A stretch of 35,041 nucleotides of DNA from Desulfuromonas sp. (GTDB taxonomy: Bacteria > Desulfobacterota > Desulfuromonadia > Desulfuromonadales > SZUA-401). The stretch is taken from the NCBI GenBank assembly GCA_002869605.1, contig PKUI01000193.1, positions 1-35,041 on the forward strand, in the 5' to 3' direction. The notes beneath the pieces are model-generated. The model was given only the letters and a program-made list of their open reading frames with translations. It searched no databases and was not told where the DNA came from. Numbering within the stretch: position 1 is the stretch's first letter; each line of letters starts with the position of its first letter. Below, one piece after another: positions 1 to 9,796 of this stretch. A program made the translations under genes and the position numbers.

Positions 1-166
1 CTCTGCGGCCATTCACGTCAGGACCTACCCTGGCAGAAACTCCACGCGGGCCGCTATGGCACTAAGTTGGAGGTTGAATGAACGAGGAAGCCGACTGCGC
101 GATCTGCGCCTGCCCGGTAATTCGCGGCCAGGGATTAAATAAACGTTGAACAGATTTGAGTAGACC
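1..166. other. Window-edge stretch with no supported gene
   Basis: A plus-strand frame is open from the window edge to a TAA at 140-142. Its 46 codons are arginine-rich and match no family I recognise. Another frame ends at a TGA at 79-81. Either could be the 3' tail of a gene that starts outside the window, but neither is supported. No terminator hairpin or convincing promoter was seen before the ATG at 167. Confidence 0.3.
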
Positions 167-1885
167 ATGACAAAAGGATCTGCCTCCTCCCGCCGCGGCT
201 CCCTCTTCCTGCGGTTTTTTGCTCTCCCTTTCCTCGGGGTCGGCCTGTTCATGGGTTGGCTGATGCTCAGTACGGTCTGGGATTGGGCCGTGATGCAGTC
301 CTGGCAGGAAGTTCCGGTGCAGATCGTCCACCTCGAAATGGCGAGGGGACAACGCAGCGATGCGACGACCTGGGAGGTCAAGGCTCGTTATCGCTATGAA
401 TGGCGCGGACGTCTCTATTCTGGTGATCGTGTCGCCATCAACAGCGGTTCCGACAACATAGGCCAGTACTGGCCCGAGCTCCATGCCCACCTCTCTCCCT
501 ACCTTAACGGCGATTATTATCCTGGGTACCTCGACCCTGACGACCCCGAACGTTCCGTTCTGGTACGTGACCTGCGCTGGGGGCGGCTCGGCTTCTACCT
601 GATCTTCGTGCTTACGTTCGGAGGCGCCGGACTCGGCATGCTCTGGTTTGCACGTTTCCAGGGCGCAAAAACACGCGAGCAGGAACAGTTGCAGCAGCTC
701 TATCCTGCTGAACCGTGGAAACAGCGTGAAGACTGGGCTGCAAACCAGATCAGACCGAGCTCCGGACCGATCCTGGTCATCAGCATGATCTTTGCCTTTT
801 TCTGGAACCTGGTTTCTGCGCCTGCATGGTTTTTTGTCCCGGAGCTGCTGGCCAAACGAGACCTGAAAGGACTTCTGGTCGCGATCTTTCCACTGGTCGG
901 TGTCGGCCTGGCGGTTTGGGCAGCGCGTTCCTGGGTGCGCTGGCGGCGCTTCGGCAAGGCCCGGTTGCAGCTGAAGACCCTGCCTGCCAAAATCGGCGGC
1001 TTCCTCCAGGGTGAAATCGATACGCACACCATGCTGCTCCCCCCGGAGGGGTTTACCGCGATCTTGAACTGCATACGCCGTCGCACCAGCGGCAGCGGGA
1101 AGAACCGAAGTACCCACGAGACCATCCTGGCCCAGGAAGAATCTCCCATACCGCTGCAGCTTTTACGGCGCGGTGTCAATGGAACCATCATCCCCCTGCA
1201 TATCCCAGTTCCACGTGGTGGTTCACCCTGGGACGACACGAATCCCAGCGACCAGACCCTCTGGAGACTCGAGGTTCGTGCCGAGGTCCCCGGGGTCGAC
1301 TACCTGGTTCACTTTGAAATCCCGGTATTCAGCTATGCGCCAGCACAGTCACACCAAGACCCTCCATTTCCACGAGAAGAAAGCGACCTGCAGAGCTTTG
1401 CAAGCAAGGAAAAAATCCGCATTTCCTCAGAGCCTGGTGGTGAGCTCAGAATCGTTGCCCCCATGGCCCGCCGCCTGGGGGCAGCCCTGGGACTAACGGC
1501 GTTCACCGCCATCTGGAGCGGTTTCCTCTGGTTCATGCTCGCCCAAAAGGCACCGCTGATCTTCTCTTTGCTGTTCGGTTTTTTCGAGCTGATTTTAATC
1601 GTGGCCACTCTCGATCTCTGGTTCACGCGTACCGTGATCACCGTTGACACTCATGGTTTAAGGCGGCGCAGCGGTCTGTTCGGAATCGGCAGGACAAAAA
1701 CCTGGACGCGGGATAATATCAAGAGCTTTCATGTTGAACGGGGCATGCAGGCGGGGAACAAGCTTTACCAGACCATAAAACTTCATACGGCACAGGGCTC
1801 GAAGAAGAGTCTGTTGCGCCGCATCTCCAGTCGGCGACATGCCGAGCAGCTTATCGCCCGGTTAAGAGCGCATCTCCAGACATAA
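167..1885 (+). CDS. DUF3592 domain membrane protein
   Basis: This is a 572-residue integral membrane protein of unknown biochemical role. Residues of about 50-135 show the DUF3592 pattern: a W/Y-rich beta domain converting 'Y.Y.W.G..Y.GDR' followed by a YYPGYLDPDDP stretch. Hydrophobic segments lie near residues 16-38, 140-162, 200-225, 232-252, 437-460 and 464-486. The soluble region between the fourth and fifth may form an extracytoplasmic domain, and the C-terminal 85 residues look like a small basic cytoplasmic domain. The ATG at 167 precedes the first membrane segment; the ribosome binding site is weak. A MaoC-like gene follows after 15 bases and both end at a shared terminator. The family assignment is good but no function is proposed. 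Confidence 0.8.
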   Translation: MTKGSASSRRGSLFLRFFALPFLGVGLFMGWLMLSTVWDWAVMQSWQEVPVQIVHLEMARGQRSDATTWEVKARYRYEWRGRLYSGDRVAINSGSDNIGQYWPELHAHLSPYLNGDYYPGYLDPDDPERSVLVRDLRWGRLGFYLIFVLTFGGAGLGMLWFARFQGAKTREQEQLQQLYPAEPWKQREDWAANQIRPSSGPILVISMIFAFFWNLVSAPAWFFVPELLAKRDLKGLLVAIFPLVGVGLAVWAARSWVRWRRFGKARLQLKTLPAKIGGFLQGEIDTHTMLLPPEGFTAILNCIRRRTSGSGKNRSTHETILAQEESPIPLQLLRRGVNGTIIPLHIPVPRGGSPWDDTNPSDQTLWRLEVRAEVPGVDYLVHFEIPVFSYAPAQSHQDPPFPREESDLQSFASKEKIRISSEPGGELRIVAPMARRLGAALGLTAFTAIWSGFLWFMLAQKAPLIFSLLFGFFELILIVATLDLWFTRTVITVDTHGLRRRSGLFGIGRTKTWTRDNIKSFHVERGMQAGNKLYQTIKLHTAQGSKKSLLRRISSRRHAEQLIARLRAHLQT

Positions 1886-1900
1886 CGACAGGACATTCAA

Positions 1901-2377
1901 ATGACCCTGACAGGAAACATTATCGACCAGATGAAGCCGCAGCTGGGAGGCGAGATCGCCGTCAGCGAATGGCTGACCATCGACCAGCAGCGCATCGACA
2001 CCTTCGCCGAGGTAACCGGCGACACCCAATGGATTCACATCGACCCCGAGCGCGCGGCCAGCGAATCGCCCTTCGGGTCCACGGTGGCACACGGTTACCT
2101 GACCCTGTCGCTGCTACCGCACCTGACCGGAGGAAACTCACCCGAGTACATGCAGCAGCACTTCCCCGGCATGCTCCTGCGCGTCAACTACGGTCTCAAC
2201 CGCCTGCGCTTTCCGGCGCCGGTGAAATGCGGCTCTCGCATCCGGGCGCGCACCGTGCTCAACAAAGTGCGGGAACTGGAAAAGGGACTCGAGGTTGTCT
2301 ACGTGATTACGGTGGAGATCGAAGGGGAGAGCAAGCCGGCGCTGGTGGCCGAGCAGGTGGTGCGCGTTTATCCCTGA
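1901..2377 (+). CDS. MaoC-like (R)-specific enoyl-CoA hydratase family protein
   Basis: A 158-residue single hot-dog-fold protein of the MaoC/PhaJ hydratase family. These enzymes hydrate trans-2-enoyl-CoA to (R)-3-hydroxyacyl-CoA or perform related dehydrations. The hydratase motif is complete: FAEVTGDTQWIHID with D41 and H46 in the positions of the catalytic Asp-His pair, followed by the conserved FGSTVAHGYLTLSL segment. The length is typical for single-domain members. The ATG at 1901 has a purine-rich AGGA about 10 bases upstream. It is probably co-transcribed with the DUF3592 gene and ends just before a strong terminator. Substrate is not predictable from sequence; the NodN-like branch of the family is an alternative label. 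Confidence 0.88.
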   Translation: MTLTGNIIDQMKPQLGGEIAVSEWLTIDQQRIDTFAEVTGDTQWIHIDPERAASESPFGSTVAHGYLTLSLLPHLTGGNSPEYMQQHFPGMLLRVNYGLNRLRFPAPVKCGSRIRARTVLNKVRELEKGLEVVYVITVEIEGESKPALVAEQVVRVYP

Positions 2378-2381
2378 ATCA

Positions 2382-2416
2382 ACAGGGGGCCCGCCAGACG
2401 ACGGCCCCCTGTTTTT
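2382..2416 (+). terminator. Intrinsic terminator after MaoC gene
   Basis: A perfect 9-bp stem, ACAGGGGGC at 2382-2390 with GCCCCCTGT at 2404-2412, is followed by a run of five T. It sits 4 bases after the MaoC stop and separates it from the convergent hemerythrin gene. The opposite strand has no T run, so it acts for the plus strand. Confidence 0.85.
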
Positions 2417-2440
2417 CTACTGTCGGGAAACTCCGGATAT

Positions 2441-2824
2441 CTACTCTGTAAACATCCCCTTGAACTTCATATCACTGCCCTTGATGTGGTTTGTCAGCCA
2501 GTCAATCAGAAAGGCATGCACTTCGGGAATGTTGATATTCTTCTGCTGTTCGAACTGTTTAAAATATTCGACTGCACGGGTTACAAACGCTCCGTGTTCC
2601 TTCTCATGGGCCTCTTTGTCGAGGTAGTTGTAGCGGTAGAAAAACTCTTCCTCGGTCTGAAAGTGTATCTGCGCGTAGTCGAGCAAGGCATCGACGATCA
2701 CCTCGGTCTCAGCAGATGGAGCCTCGTCAAGTCCTTCAAGGCGATTGATCAGACCGAACAGGTTGCGATGCTGTTCGTCTATTTTTTCGATCCCGACACT
2801 CAGGCTTTCATCCCACTCGACCAT
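2441..2824 (-). CDS. Bacteriohemerythrin
   Basis: A 127-residue stand-alone hemerythrin, a four-helix bundle that binds O2 reversibly at a di-iron centre. All seven ligands are present in the expected order: H19 (DEQH), H54 and E58 (HFQTEEEFF), H73 and H77 (HEKEH), H113 and D118 (NHIKGSD). No membrane segment or signal peptide is visible, so it should be cytosolic. The ATG at 2824 has AGGAG seven bases upstream. The gene lies 28 bases downstream of glmS on the same strand with no terminator between, so it may be read from the glmUS transcript. In anaerobes such proteins are thought to buffer or sense O2; the link to amino-sugar synthesis is probably only transcriptional. Confidence 0.95.
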   Translation of the reverse strand: MVEWDESLSVGIEKIDEQHRNLFGLINRLEGLDEAPSAETEVIVDALLDYAQIHFQTEEEFFYRYNYLDKEAHEKEHGAFVTRAVEYFKQFEQQKNINIPEVHAFLIDWLTNHIKGSDMKFKGMFTE

Positions 2825-2852
2825 AAAAAACTCCTCTCACATTCAGCAGCCA

Positions 2853-4679
<1,827 letters not shown>

Positions 4680-4717
4680 AGAGGTATCTGTCCTTGGGCC
4701 CTTCCGGGCATTCTGGT

Positions 4718-6106
4718 TTACTTTTTCTTCGACTTCTTATGCTTGAGCGACCAGCCGGGAATCAGCTTCTGCTCGACCCTTGAAAGCGCCAGGGCATCCG
4801 CCGGGACATCCTTGGTAATCGTCGATCCGGCGGCCAGCAGGGCATTACGGCCGATGCGTACCGGCGCCACCAGCTGCACGTCGCTACCGACGAAGACATC
4901 ATCCTCAACCACGGTAACGTGTTTGTCGCGCCCGTCGTAGTTGCAGGTGATGGTACCGCAACCGAAGTTGACATCCTTCCCGACCTCGGCATCACCCAGG
5001 TAGGTGAGGTGACTGGCCTGCGAACCGGTATCGAGACTCGCCTTCTTGGTTTCAACGAAGTTGCCGATCTTGTTGTCACCCTTGAGCACGGTTCCGGGCC
5101 GCAGATGCGCCATCGGGCCGATGGCACAACCGGGTCCAACTTCCGCGCCCTCGAGCACTGAACCGGCCTTCAGATGTACCCCGTCGGCTACGTTACAATC
5201 CTGAACCACTACCCCCGGCTCAATGATACAGTCGCTCCCGATTGACGTTGTCCCTCGCAGGTGAGCACCGGGGTGCACCAGCGTATCGGCGCCTATCCTG
5301 ACATCACTTTCGATATACGTACAGACCGGGTCAGGTACACTGACCCCTGCAAGCATATGTTCACGGTTAATGCGCTGTCGCAGGATTGCGGCTGCCTCGG
5401 CAAGCTGTGTCCGGTCATTAACGCCGAGGGTTTCGACGGCTTCATCCACGGCAAGTGCACGGACACGATGCCCGGCGCCACGCGCGGCGGCAACCACGTC
5501 GGTCAGGTAGTACTCCCCCTGGGCGTTGTCGCAACCGACGTTGCGCAGTGCCTCAAACACGAACGGTGCCGAGAATACGTACATCCCGGTATTGATTTCG
5601 CGGATCGACTTCTGCTCTGCGGTAGCGTCCTTCTCCTCGACAATCGCTGCCAGCGCTTCGCCTTCGCGTACGATGCGCCCGTAGCCGCTGGCATCATCGA
5701 GGGTGGCCGTAAGCACGGTAACCGCGGCTGACTGCTCACGATGATAAACGAGCAACCGCGACAAGGTCTCGGCGCGAATCAACGGTACGTCGCCACACAA
5801 CAGCAACAGGTCTCCATGGAAGCCTGTCAAGGCATCTTCAGCACAGAGCAGAGCATGGCCTGTTCCGAGCTGCTCAGCCTGTGTCGCAAAGACAACTTCG
5901 TCTCCTGCGAATGCGGCCTCAACCTCTTCACCCTGGTGTCCGATCACAACCACGACCGGATCAGCCCCTACGGATTTAGCGGCCTGGAGCGGATAATGAA
6001 CCATTGGCTGGCCAACCAGCTCGTGTAAGACCTTGGCCCGCCCTGACTTCATGCGGGTGCCCATTCCGGCCGCCAGAATGACAGTTGCGACTGCCTCTTG
6101 ACTCAT
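4718..6106 (-). CDS. glmU: Bifunctional UDP-N-acetylglucosamine pyrophosphorylase / glucosamine-1-phosphate N-acetyltransferase
   Basis: GlmU acetylates glucosamine-1-phosphate and then couples the product to UTP, giving UDP-GlcNAc. The N-terminal Rossmann-like uridyltransferase carries [11 protein letters not shown] at residues 11-21. The C-terminal half is a left-handed beta-helix of hexapeptide repeats with the NFVETKKA and [10 protein letters not shown] segments typical of the acetyltransferase. It has 462 residues from the ATG at 6106, which has AGGGAGG seven bases upstream. Ten further in-frame codons upstream lack conservation or a ribosome binding site. The C-terminus ends in a lysine-rich tail (KHKKSKKK), a minor peculiarity. 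First gene of the glmU-glmS-hemerythrin operon, with a good promoter upstream. Confidence 0.97.
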   Translation of the reverse strand: MSQEAVATVILAAGMGTRMKSGRAKVLHELVGQPMVHYPLQAAKSVGADPVVVVIGHQGEEVEAAFAGDEVVFATQAEQLGTGHALLCAEDALTGFHGDLLLLCGDVPLIRAETLSRLLVYHREQSAAVTVLTATLDDASGYGRIVREGEALAAIVEEKDATAEQKSIREINTGMYVFSAPFVFEALRNVGCDNAQGEYYLTDVVAAARGAGHRVRALAVDEAVETLGVNDRTQLAEAAAILRQRINREHMLAGVSVPDPVCTYIESDVRIGADTLVHPGAHLRGTTSIGSDCIIEPGVVVQDCNVADGVHLKAGSVLEGAEVGPGCAIGPMAHLRPGTVLKGDNKIGNFVETKKASLDTGSQASHLTYLGDAEVGKDVNFGCGTITCNYDGRDKHVTVVEDDVFVGSDVQLVAPVRIGRNALLAAGSTITKDVPADALALSRVEQKLIPGWSLKHKKSKKK

Positions 6107-6135
6107 CTTTGAACCTCCCTGTGTATAACCGTGCA

Positions 6136-6164
6136 ATTATGGTCAAAGCAGCCCATGGCGTCAA
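6136..6164 (-). promoter_or_regulatory. Sigma-70-type promoter for glmU
   Basis: Read on the minus strand, TTGACG (6164-6159) and CATAAT (6141-6136) are separated by exactly 17 bases. Transcription would begin near 6129, giving a leader of about 23 bases that includes the glmU ribosome binding site. It is divergent from the promoter at 6192-6220. Confidence 0.65.
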
Positions 6165-6191
6165 GCAGCAGTCTGTACGCCAAGCTTTCCC

Positions 6192-6220
6192 TTGGCAGCT
6201 ATAAAAAGTTGACGTAATAT
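6192..6220 (+). promoter_or_regulatory. Sigma-70-type promoter for the 6249-9796 operon
   Basis: TTGGCA (6192-6197) and TAATAT (6215-6220) are 17 bases apart, 28 bases before the ATG at 6249 and just ahead of the AGGAGG ribosome binding site. Confidence 0.6.
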
Positions 6221-6248
6221 GTCATGTTACATCGTCAGGAGGAACGTC

Positions 6249-6767
6249 ATGCTCAAACGTGAACAACTGGCTCAACGACTTGCCAAAATCGACAACGACC
6301 TGAAAGCCCTGATCATTACCTACGAGAAGTTTTTTTCCGGGATTGAGAAACGGGAGCCCTACAAGGAACGCGATGAACTTGCCAAGCTGGTTCGCTCTCT
6401 GGTCGGCGTTCATATCACCCAGGCCGACATCAAGTTTCGCCTGCAGAGCCTCACGGCCAAGTTCAACACCTACGCGCAGCAATGGGACCGTCAGCTGAAA
6501 CTTCTCGAGGAAGGCAAACTGCGCCGGCAGATACGACCTGGGGCGAGCAGCTCACGCAGCAAAAAGGCTTCCGGGGGCGGTGAATTTGACTCGGTTTACC
6601 AGGAATACCAGAAAGCTTCGGGTGGGGCACCGAATCGCGACAAGTTCGAAAAGATGCTTTCACAACAGAAAGAGCAGCTGCGCGCCAAGTACGGTGACCG
6701 CAAGTTCGAATTTGCTGTAGTCACCGAGAACGGCAAGCCAAAGATCAAGGTCCGCAGCGGAAAGTAA
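6249..6767 (+). CDS. MXAN_5187 C-terminal-domain family protein
   Basis: A 172-residue soluble, highly charged, largely helical protein. The N-terminal 90 residues match the pattern of the MXAN_5187 C-terminal domain found across deltaproteobacteria: 'L..YE.FF.GIEKREP', then a hydrophobic-charged helix and 'FRLQSLTAKFNTYAQQWDRQLKLLEEG'. A serine/glycine-rich linker (about 98-112) leads to a second small alpha/beta segment containing 'YQKASGGAPNRDKFEKML'. The biochemical function is unknown. The ATG at 6249 has AGGAGG six bases upstream; an in-frame ATG at 6219 lies inside the predicted -10 and is rejected. It is the first gene of an operon with a patatin and a radical SAM gene. Family recognition is from memory of the motif. 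Confidence 0.72.
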   Translation: MLKREQLAQRLAKIDNDLKALIITYEKFFSGIEKREPYKERDELAKLVRSLVGVHITQADIKFRLQSLTAKFNTYAQQWDRQLKLLEEGKLRRQIRPGASSSRSKKASGGGEFDSVYQEYQKASGGAPNRDKFEKMLSQQKEQLRAKYGDRKFEFAVVTENGKPKIKVRSGK

Positions 6768-6774
6768 TCTCCAG

Positions 6775-7902
6775 ATGGCGGCACGTCGAGGAAAAACCGC
6801 TCTGATTCTTGCCGGAGGCGGAACCATGGGTGCCGCTTACGAAATCGGCGTGCTTTCGGCTCTTGAGCGGGCCCTGCGGCCCGATTTCTCGACCACGCGC
6901 TTCGACATGTACGTCGGTATCAGCGCCGGCTCCATCATCGCCACTCTGGCCGCCAATCAGCTCAGTCCCCATCTACTTTTCCGCGCTATCGCCAACAATG
7001 AACAGCGGGTCTTCAACTGGAAGCGGAGCGACATCTACCGTTTCGATATCAAGGAAGTCCTGTGCTGCACCTACAAAGCCTTCGGTAATTTCTTCCGCAT
7101 TCTGCGCCATTATCGCCAGCGCGGCTGGAAACTCGATCTTTCGGACTTCGGCTATATTATTCAGGAACAGTTTCCCTCCGGGCTTTTCTCCCTGGAACCT
7201 ATGCAGAGCTATCTCTGCCAGGCATTTAAAACCGAGAAGCTGCTCGACGACTTCAACCTGATCGGGCCGGAGCTTTATATTCCGGCGTATGATCTCGACC
7301 TCGGCGAACGCGTGGTGTTCGGCAGCGACGGACTGCGCAACATGCACATCTGCCAGGCAATTACCGCGTCGTGCGCCATCCCTCACTTTTTCAGACCGTA
7401 CGAAATTAACGGCCGTCATTACCTCGACGGCTCGACCGGGCGTGCCATCCATCTCGATATTGCCGTGGAGAAAGGTGCCGAGCTGATCGTCCTGGTTAAC
7501 CCGCGGGTACCGTTGCGCAACGACCCTGAACACTTCTGCCTGCCGTCGCTCTCGTTCGGCGACTGCGCCAGCGTCGCCTATCTCGGCATCAGCATCGCCC
7601 AGGAACAGTCCCGTCGTATCGAGTCCAGAGAGAAAATCTCGCTGACCCTCGATCGTTTCCGCGACACCCATCCGAAAGTCGATATCGTGCTGATTGAACC
7701 TGAACGTGATGAATCGGTGTTCTTTTTTCAGAACCCGATGAGTATGCGCTCCCGCAATCACATCATGGCCTACGGCTACCAGCTGACTCTTTCCCAGTTA
7801 CGCTCGCGCTTCGACGAACTCGATACCATCTTCAAGCGACACGGCGTCGAGCTTAACCACAGCCGCCTCGAAACACCCCCTCCTGCCGAAATCCTGATGT
7901 AA
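6775..7902 (+). CDS. Patatin-like phospholipase family protein
   Basis: A 375-residue serine lipase or acyl hydrolase of the patatin family, which uses a Ser-Asp dyad. The oxyanion-hole loop GGGTMGAAY is at residues 14-22, the nucleophile elbow GISAGS places Ser50, and the catalytic Asp is D218 in the DGSTG motif. No signal peptide is visible, so it should act in the cytosol or on the inner leaflet. The C-terminal third, with an MSMRSRNHIMAYGY segment, is longer than a minimal patatin domain. It starts 7 bases after the previous stop and is followed 10 bases later by the radical SAM gene. A role in phospholipid turnover is likely from the family, but the substrate is unknown. Confidence 0.9.
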   Translation: MAARRGKTALILAGGGTMGAAYEIGVLSALERALRPDFSTTRFDMYVGISAGSIIATLAANQLSPHLLFRAIANNEQRVFNWKRSDIYRFDIKEVLCCTYKAFGNFFRILRHYRQRGWKLDLSDFGYIIQEQFPSGLFSLEPMQSYLCQAFKTEKLLDDFNLIGPELYIPAYDLDLGERVVFGSDGLRNMHICQAITASCAIPHFFRPYEINGRHYLDGSTGRAIHLDIAVEKGAELIVLVNPRVPLRNDPEHFCLPSLSFGDCASVAYLGISIAQEQSRRIESREKISLTLDRFRDTHPKVDIVLIEPERDESVFFFQNPMSMRSRNHIMAYGYQLTLSQLRSRFDELDTIFKRHGVELNHSRLETPPPAEILM

Positions 7903-7912
7903 GGAGAACGCC

Positions 7913-9796
7913 ATGAGGATCGTAATCGCCACCCTGCATGTCCGTCACTCACCTCAGGCCGTCTCGCTGGCCGGTGGTTGCCTGCTGGCGGCTCTCCCTG
8001 AGAACCTGCGCCAGGGGTGCCAGCTTATGGACCTCTACCCCGATCAGGCCGTAGACACGTGGCAGGAAACGATCCTTGCCAATAACCCACAGCTGGTGGC
8101 GTTCTCACTCTACAGCTGGAATCGTACCCAAAGCCTGGCCCTCGGCCGCCGCCTCAAAGAAAGCCGCCCCGACCTGCTGCTGCTGGCTGGCGGGCCCGAG
8201 GCTACCCCTGACCCGCTCGGCGTCTTGCAGGAGGGGAACCTGAACGGGGTCATCACTGGTGAAGGTGAGGTCATCTTTGAACAACTGATTGTCGATCTGT
8301 GCAACGGCTCACCTCCCGGAGTCCGCTCTGGTCTGCTCTGGCACACGACCACCGACCAGTCTGCGGGCAAACCTGCGCCTCCCCCATTGACGGAACTTCG
8401 CTCCCCGTGGCTCAGTGGCGTTCTACAGGTACCTGAACATGGCGGCGTATTGTGGGAGACCTCTCGCGGCTGTGTCTATGGCTGCAGTTACTGCTTCGAT
8501 GCACGGGGGCACCACGGTGTCCGCCACTATCCCGAACAGCGCCTGGCTGATGAACTGGAATTCTTTGTCAAACAGCACGCCTCCCGGGTCTGGGTGCTCG
8601 ATTCGACCTTCAATTCGCCCCCGCAGCGCGGCAAACGTTTGCTGCGCCTGCTGCTTCAACATGCTCCGCAGCTTCACTACCACCTCGAAGCACGTGCCGA
8701 GCTCCTCGATGCTGAAACCATCAGCCTGCTTAGCCAGCTGCGTTGTTCCCTGCAACTCGGTCTGCAAACCATTCATACCGCGGCGCTGAAGCACCTGCAG
8801 CGCCATTTCGAGCACGAAAGTTTCTGTCACGCCTGCCGAATGTTGAACCAGCATGGTGTCCCCTTCGGCATCGACCTGATGTATGGACTGCCGGGTGATT
8901 CACACTCGGGATTTGTCGACAGTCTCGACTTTGCCCTTGAACAGCGCCCCGACCACCTCGACATCTTCCCTCTCGCCGTTTTGCCCGGGACGGAGTTGTA
9001 TCGCCTTCGAAAAGAGCTGAAACTGAGCGCCGCGGATAAGCCGCCCTACCAAATCTCCAGTCTGCCCGGCTACTCCGCGCAACAATTGCAGCAAAGTCGA
9101 GAGCTGGCTGAGGCATGCGACCTGTTTTACAACCGGGGTCGTGCCGTCGGCTTTTTGAGTTCCCTGTCGGCTTGCCTGGAGATGGTGGGAAGTGATCTGC
9201 TGAAAGCATTCTCCAGTTGGTTCAAAAAACGTTATAAAAACGACGCACGGCGACTTGACCGCGACTATCCCTGGACATCCTCAGAGCTGCTTCAGCTGCA
9301 GCTCGATTACGTACATGAGCTGCTACAGGAAGAACAACTCGCCCACCTCGATATGGCCTTCAGCGACCTGATCCGTTTTCATCATTACCATGCAGAAACC
9401 CTGCTTGGCCCTGAAACACCCGCTTCCACAGAGCCCTTCCCGGAGGATTTCACTCACAGGAAGTTTCATTGCGTAGCCTCGATTCAGCTGGTCGATTTTT
9501 ATTACGAGATACAGGATTTGCTCGATATGGAAGCGAGCGGTTTAAACGTCGAGGCCTTTGTCGATCTGTTTCGCCCGGTCGGATCAACCGCCCTTTTCAT
9601 ACAGAGAGAAGAAGAGGTGGCCTGTGAATCTTTGAGCGACGAGTTCAGCCTGTTGCTGTTGAATTGCCGTGAGCCGAACCGGGTTGCGCACCTGGTTGAT
9701 GAACAGCTCGGTGACTCGGAGATGACGGAACTACTTAAACTGGCCTGGGAGGAGGGATTGTTAAACTCGCCTACTGCTGAAGCAGAAGGTCCATAA
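7913..9796 (+). CDS. B12-binding-domain radical SAM protein (DUF4080 type)
   Basis: A 627-residue radical SAM enzyme. The first 140 residues form a Rossmann-like B12-binding domain (FSLYSW and LLLAGGPEATPDP motifs), but the DxHxxG cobalamin-histidine motif is not obvious, so cobalamin binding is uncertain. The 4Fe-4S triad CxxxCxxC is C187-VYG-C191-SY-C194, inside ETSRGC. A TIM-barrel-like core follows with the ELSR-type 'LGLQTIHTAALKHLQRHFE' stretch. The C-terminal 200 residues resemble DUF4080. AAGGAGA six bases upstream supports the ATG at 7913. Its 3' end overlaps the convergent regulator gene by 26 bases. The substrate is unknown; methylthiolation or methylation are family possibilities. 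Confidence 0.88.
   Translation: MRIVIATLHVRHSPQAVSLAGGCLLAALPENLRQGCQLMDLYPDQAVDTWQETILANNPQLVAFSLYSWNRTQSLALGRRLKESRPDLLLLAGGPEATPDPLGVLQEGNLNGVITGEGEVIFEQLIVDLCNGSPPGVRSGLLWHTTTDQSAGKPAPPPLTELRSPWLSGVLQVPEHGGVLWETSRGCVYGCSYCFDARGHHGVRHYPEQRLADELEFFVKQHASRVWVLDSTFNSPPQRGKRLLRLLLQHAPQLHYHLEARAELLDAETISLLSQLRCSLQLGLQTIHTAALKHLQRHFEHESFCHACRMLNQHGVPFGIDLMYGLPGDSHSGFVDSLDFALEQRPDHLDIFPLAVLPGTELYRLRKELKLSAADKPPYQISSLPGYSAQQLQQSRELAEACDLFYNRGRAVGFLSSLSACLEMVGSDLLKAFSSWFKKRYKNDARRLDRDYPWTSSELLQLQLDYVHELLQEEQLAHLDMAFSDLIRFHHYHAETLLGPETPASTEPFPEDFTHRKFHCVASIQLVDFYYEIQDLLDMEASGLNVEAFVDLFRPVGSTALFIQREEEVACESLSDEFSLLLLNCREPNRVAHLVDEQLGDSEMTELLKLAWEEGLLNSPTAEAEGP

Noticed and set aside
1..142. 3' end of a gene entering from the left
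   Set aside because: A 46-codon arginine-rich frame is open from the edge, but it matches no family and other frames are similar; too little to call.
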